From assembly GCA_902606175.1 (NCBI GenBank), contig CACLEZ010000001.1:1-64000 (forward strand): DNA of 64,000 bases, read 5' to 3'. A program made the position numbers and the translations under genes. Positions 61,850-64,000 of this stretch are shown here, in pieces. The stretch's first letter is position 1. Each line of letters begins with the position of its first letter. The notes beneath the pieces are model-generated. The model was given only the letters and a program-made list of their open reading frames with translations, made no database searches and was not told the origin of the DNA. The DNA is from an uncultured SAR86 cluster bacterium. GTDB taxonomy: Bacteria > Pseudomonadota > Gammaproteobacteria > Magnimaribacterales > Magnimaribacteraceae.

Positions 61850-62977
61850 ATGTCTTGGAATGGAAATGATAATAAAGATCCTTGGGGAAGAAATGATACT
61901 CCTCCGGAAATCGACGAAGTAATTAAAAAAGTCAGACAAAGAATAGAATCTATTTTTGGAGGAGGATCTTCAGGTGACTCTTCAGGTGGTGGTGGTTTCA
62001 GCCTTAAAAGCTTACCTTTAATTTTGGGCGTATTAGTCCTGTTATGGGTAGGAGCTGGAATATATCAGGTTGAGCAGGCAGAAAGGTCAGTAGTACTTAG
62101 GCTAGGTAAATTTGAAGAAATCAAAGGCCCCGGCTTAAGATGGAATCCTCCCATCATTGACGCTTGGGAGATTGTTGATGTAGTTAGAGTTAGACCACAT
62201 AGACACGATGCTTTGATGCTTACTAAAGATGAAAATATTGTTGATGTGACAGTCTCTATTCAGTATCAAATTGCAGATCCACAAAAATATGTTCTAGACA
62301 TTAGAGACGCCGATGCTAGTTTAGTTCAGGCTACTGAAAGTGCGTTAAGGCATGTTGTAGGCGGTTCAATTATGGATGATGCTCTTACAACCGGTCGTGA
62401 GGTTATCGCCCAAGACGTTAAAGCCAGGTTACAGCGTTACTTGAATAAATATAACACTGGTTTGGAAGTTGTAATTGTAAACATCGAAGACTCTTCACCT
62501 CCAAATCAAGTACAAGAAGCCTTTGATGATGTCATTAAGGCAAGAGAAGACGAAGTAAGAGCTAGAAATGAAGCCGAAACTTACGCTAATGGCTTGGTAC
62601 CAGAAGCCAGAGGGCAAGCTCAGAGGATGTTACAAGATGCTGAGGCTTATAAAGAGCAAGTTATATCCGAAGCTGAAGGTGATGCAACTCGTTTTAATCT
62701 TCTTTTATCTGAATATCAAAAGGCTCCAGATGTTACTCGTAACCGTTTATATTTGGATTCTATTCAAGGAGTAATGTCCAACAGCACAAAGGTTATGATA
62801 GATGTGGAAGGTGGAAATAATATACTTTATTTACCATTAGATAAGATTGCAGAATCAGCTCGAGGAGTTCAGGAACTGAATATGCCAAACACTGCTGGTA
62901 ATTCATCCATAAGTGATTTAACAAATCAGGTTATCGAAGAAATAAGACGAAGAAATAGACAAGAGGAACGAAGATAA
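61850..62977 (+). CDS. hflK: HflK, membrane protease-modulating subunit
   Basis: With HflC forms the periplasmic SPFH/prohibitin cage around FtsH. A Gly/Ser-rich N-terminal cytoplasmic stretch (about residues 30-50), one transmembrane helix (LPLILGVLVLLWVGAGIY), then the band-7 domain VEQAERSVVLRLGKFEEIKGPGL and a coiled-coil AREDEVRARNEAETYANGLVPEARGQA. 375 aa. Directly adjacent to hflX and overlaps hflC by one base. Confidence 0.95.
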   Translation: MSWNGNDNKDPWGRNDTPPEIDEVIKKVRQRIESIFGGGSSGDSSGGGGFSLKSLPLILGVLVLLWVGAGIYQVEQAERSVVLRLGKFEEIKGPGLRWNPPIIDAWEIVDVVRVRPHRHDALMLTKDENIVDVTVSIQYQIADPQKYVLDIRDADASLVQATESALRHVVGGSIMDDALTTGREVIAQDVKARLQRYLNKYNTGLEVVIVNIEDSSPPNQVQEAFDDVIKAREDEVRARNEAETYANGLVPEARGQAQRMLQDAEAYKEQVISEAEGDATRFNLLLSEYQKAPDVTRNRLYLDSIQGVMSNSTKVMIDVEGGNNILYLPLDKIAESARGVQELNMPNTAGNSSISDLTNQVIEEIRRRNRQEERR

Positions 62978-63852
62978 TGAAAACATTAAGACTTTTATTG
63001 ATACCTATATTAATAGCTTTTATAGCATTAATTTCTGCTTCAATTTTTGTTGTAAAAGAGACAGAAAGAGCCGTTAAACTAAGATTTGGAGAAGTGGTCG
63101 AAGCCGATGTATCACCGGGGTTACATTTCAAACTTCCAATTATAAATACAGTCAGAAAATTTGATGCGAGAATACTTACTTTAGATGCGGCACCGCAAAG
63201 CTATTTGACATCCGAAAAGAAAGCTTTAACCGTCGATTCATTTGTTAAATGGAGAGTAAGTGACGTCGAAAAGTATTTCACTACAACAGGTGGTGATGAA
63301 GAAAGACTGAGAAGACTTTTGATTCAAAGGGTCGATGCTGGTTTAAGAAATGAATTTGGTGTAAGAACAGTAAATGAAGTTGTTTCTGGAGAAAGAGATG
63401 AACTCATGGATAAACTTACACTTCAACTAGATAATATCGCTGTTGAAGAGTTGGGTGTAGAGGTAATAGATTTGAGAGTCAAAAAGATAGATCTACCTCC
63501 AGAAGTAAGTGAGTCAGTGTACAACCGAATGAGAACAGAGAGAGAAAGGCTAGCAAAAGAGCTTAGAGCTCAAGGCAATGAGGTTGCTGAAAAGATTAGA
63601 GCAACAGCTGATAAAGAAAAAACTATCATTCTTGCTGATGCCTACAGACAAGCAGAAGAAACGAAAGGAAACGGAGATGCAACAGCAGCAGCAACCTATG
63701 CTAATGCTTATTCTAAAGATCCTGAATTCTATGATTTCACTAGGAGTTTAAAGGCTTATCAATCAACTTTCGGAAGCAAGTCAGATATCCTTTTAATAAA
63801 TCCTGATAGTGATTTCTTTAAATATCTAGATAATTCTAAAGCTACAAATTAG
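62977..63852 (+). CDS. hflC: HflC, membrane protease-modulating subunit
   Basis: Partner of HflK. N-terminal transmembrane helix (LLLIPILIAFIALISASIFV), band-7 domain with KETERAVKLRFGEVVEADVSPGLHFKLP, and a C-terminal helix rich in charged residues ending NPDSDFFKYL. 291 aa, normal. Last complete gene; hisZ begins 3 bases after its stop. Confidence 0.95.
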   Translation: MKTLRLLLIPILIAFIALISASIFVVKETERAVKLRFGEVVEADVSPGLHFKLPIINTVRKFDARILTLDAAPQSYLTSEKKALTVDSFVKWRVSDVEKYFTTTGGDEERLRRLLIQRVDAGLRNEFGVRTVNEVVSGERDELMDKLTLQLDNIAVEELGVEVIDLRVKKIDLPPEVSESVYNRMRTERERLAKELRAQGNEVAEKIRATADKEKTIILADAYRQAEETKGNGDATAAATYANAYSKDPEFYDFTRSLKAYQSTFGSKSDILLINPDSDFFKYLDNSKATN

Positions 63853-63855
63853 TAG

Positions 63856-64000
63856 ATGAGTTCAAAAATACGCTGGAGCTTACCCGATGGCGTAGATGAA
63901 CTTCTCCCCCCTAAAGCAATCGAGGTGGAGATGTTGAGAAGGAAATTAATTGATGAATATATTTCTTCTGGTTTTGAGTTTATTACGCCACCTTTATTAG
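63856..64000 (+). CDS. hisZ: ATP phosphoribosyltransferase regulatory subunit, N-terminal part (runs off window)
   Basis: The 48 visible codons begin with WSLPDGVDELLPPKA, the start of HisZ, a paralogue of histidyl-tRNA synthetase that activates short-form HisG. The position after hflC is the usual gammaproteobacterial one (hflC-hisZ-purA). The rest lies outside the window. The stop of hflC is 3 bases upstream, so cotranscribed. Confidence 0.85.
   Translation, partial: MSSKIRWSLPDGVDELLPPKAIEVEMLRRKLIDEYISSGFEFITPPLL

Overview
The window looks like a chromosomal stretch of a free-living, low-GC gammaproteobacterium, probably a streamlined marine planktonic lineage. SAR86-like is my best guess, from gene content and AT-richness only, and I could not test it. 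Gene order supports Gammaproteobacteria strongly. Several blocks match the Pseudomonas-type order: argC-erpA-anmK-M23 peptidase-tyrS-rRNA operon, mrcA/aroK-aroB-gltB-gltD, algC-argB-slmA, ilvE-waaF-waaG-waaP, and miaA-hflX-hflK-hflC-hisZ. Inside these blocks genes that are usually present are missing: folK/panBC, pilMNOPQ, waaC and hfq. Convergent genes overlap by a few bases. Both facts point to genome compaction.

Layout. 1-4128 (minus strand): start of acetyl-CoA synthetase (apparently frameshifted), deoxynucleoside kinase, poly(A) polymerase, a DksA with a lysine-rich tail, and a PfkB (adenosine-type) kinase. 4194-11971: PBP1b with a small TPR lipoprotein, argC, erpA, anmK, an M23 endopeptidase and tyrS. 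11986-17152: one complete 16S-23S-5S rRNA operon with promoter, processing stems and terminator. It has no tRNA in the spacer, and its 16S is unusual: compensated changes in the EUB338 probe hairpin and a C1192G-type change at the spectinomycin site. 17133-21238: a type II pantothenate kinase, a glyoxalase-fold protein and a lipidated subtilisin with a probable outer-membrane C-terminal part. 21230-26317 (minus): two tandem diiron ferritin-like proteins behind a CobS/CobT-like AAA+/VWA pair. 26398-28948: cysE, enoyl-CoA hydratase, tesB. 28971-36649 (minus): gltD, gltB (two opposite homopolymer frameshifts), aroB, aroK. 36670-41859: PBP1a, then slmA, argB and algC on the minus strand. 41948-54818: ilvE and a lipopolysaccharide core cluster (waaF, waaG, a double-kinase WaaP, a glycosyltransferase/methyltransferase/toroid module, hldE, lpxL, hldD, waaA). 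54918-59591: two P-II/ammonium-transporter modules, the first behind a textbook sigma-54 promoter, with a small HTH protein and an unknown lipoprotein between them. 59616-64000: miaA, hflX, hflK, hflC and the start of hisZ.

How it fits together. Most of the window is core metabolism and envelope biogenesis: two bifunctional peptidoglycan synthases, LPS inner core, Arg/Cys/Ile/aromatic synthesis, and ammonia uptake feeding GltBD. The least explained parts are the CobST-diiron operon, the GT/methyltransferase/toroid module, the lipoprotein between the two Amt modules, and the unusual 16S rRNA. I saw no CRISPR array, insertion sequence, prophage or tRNA gene.
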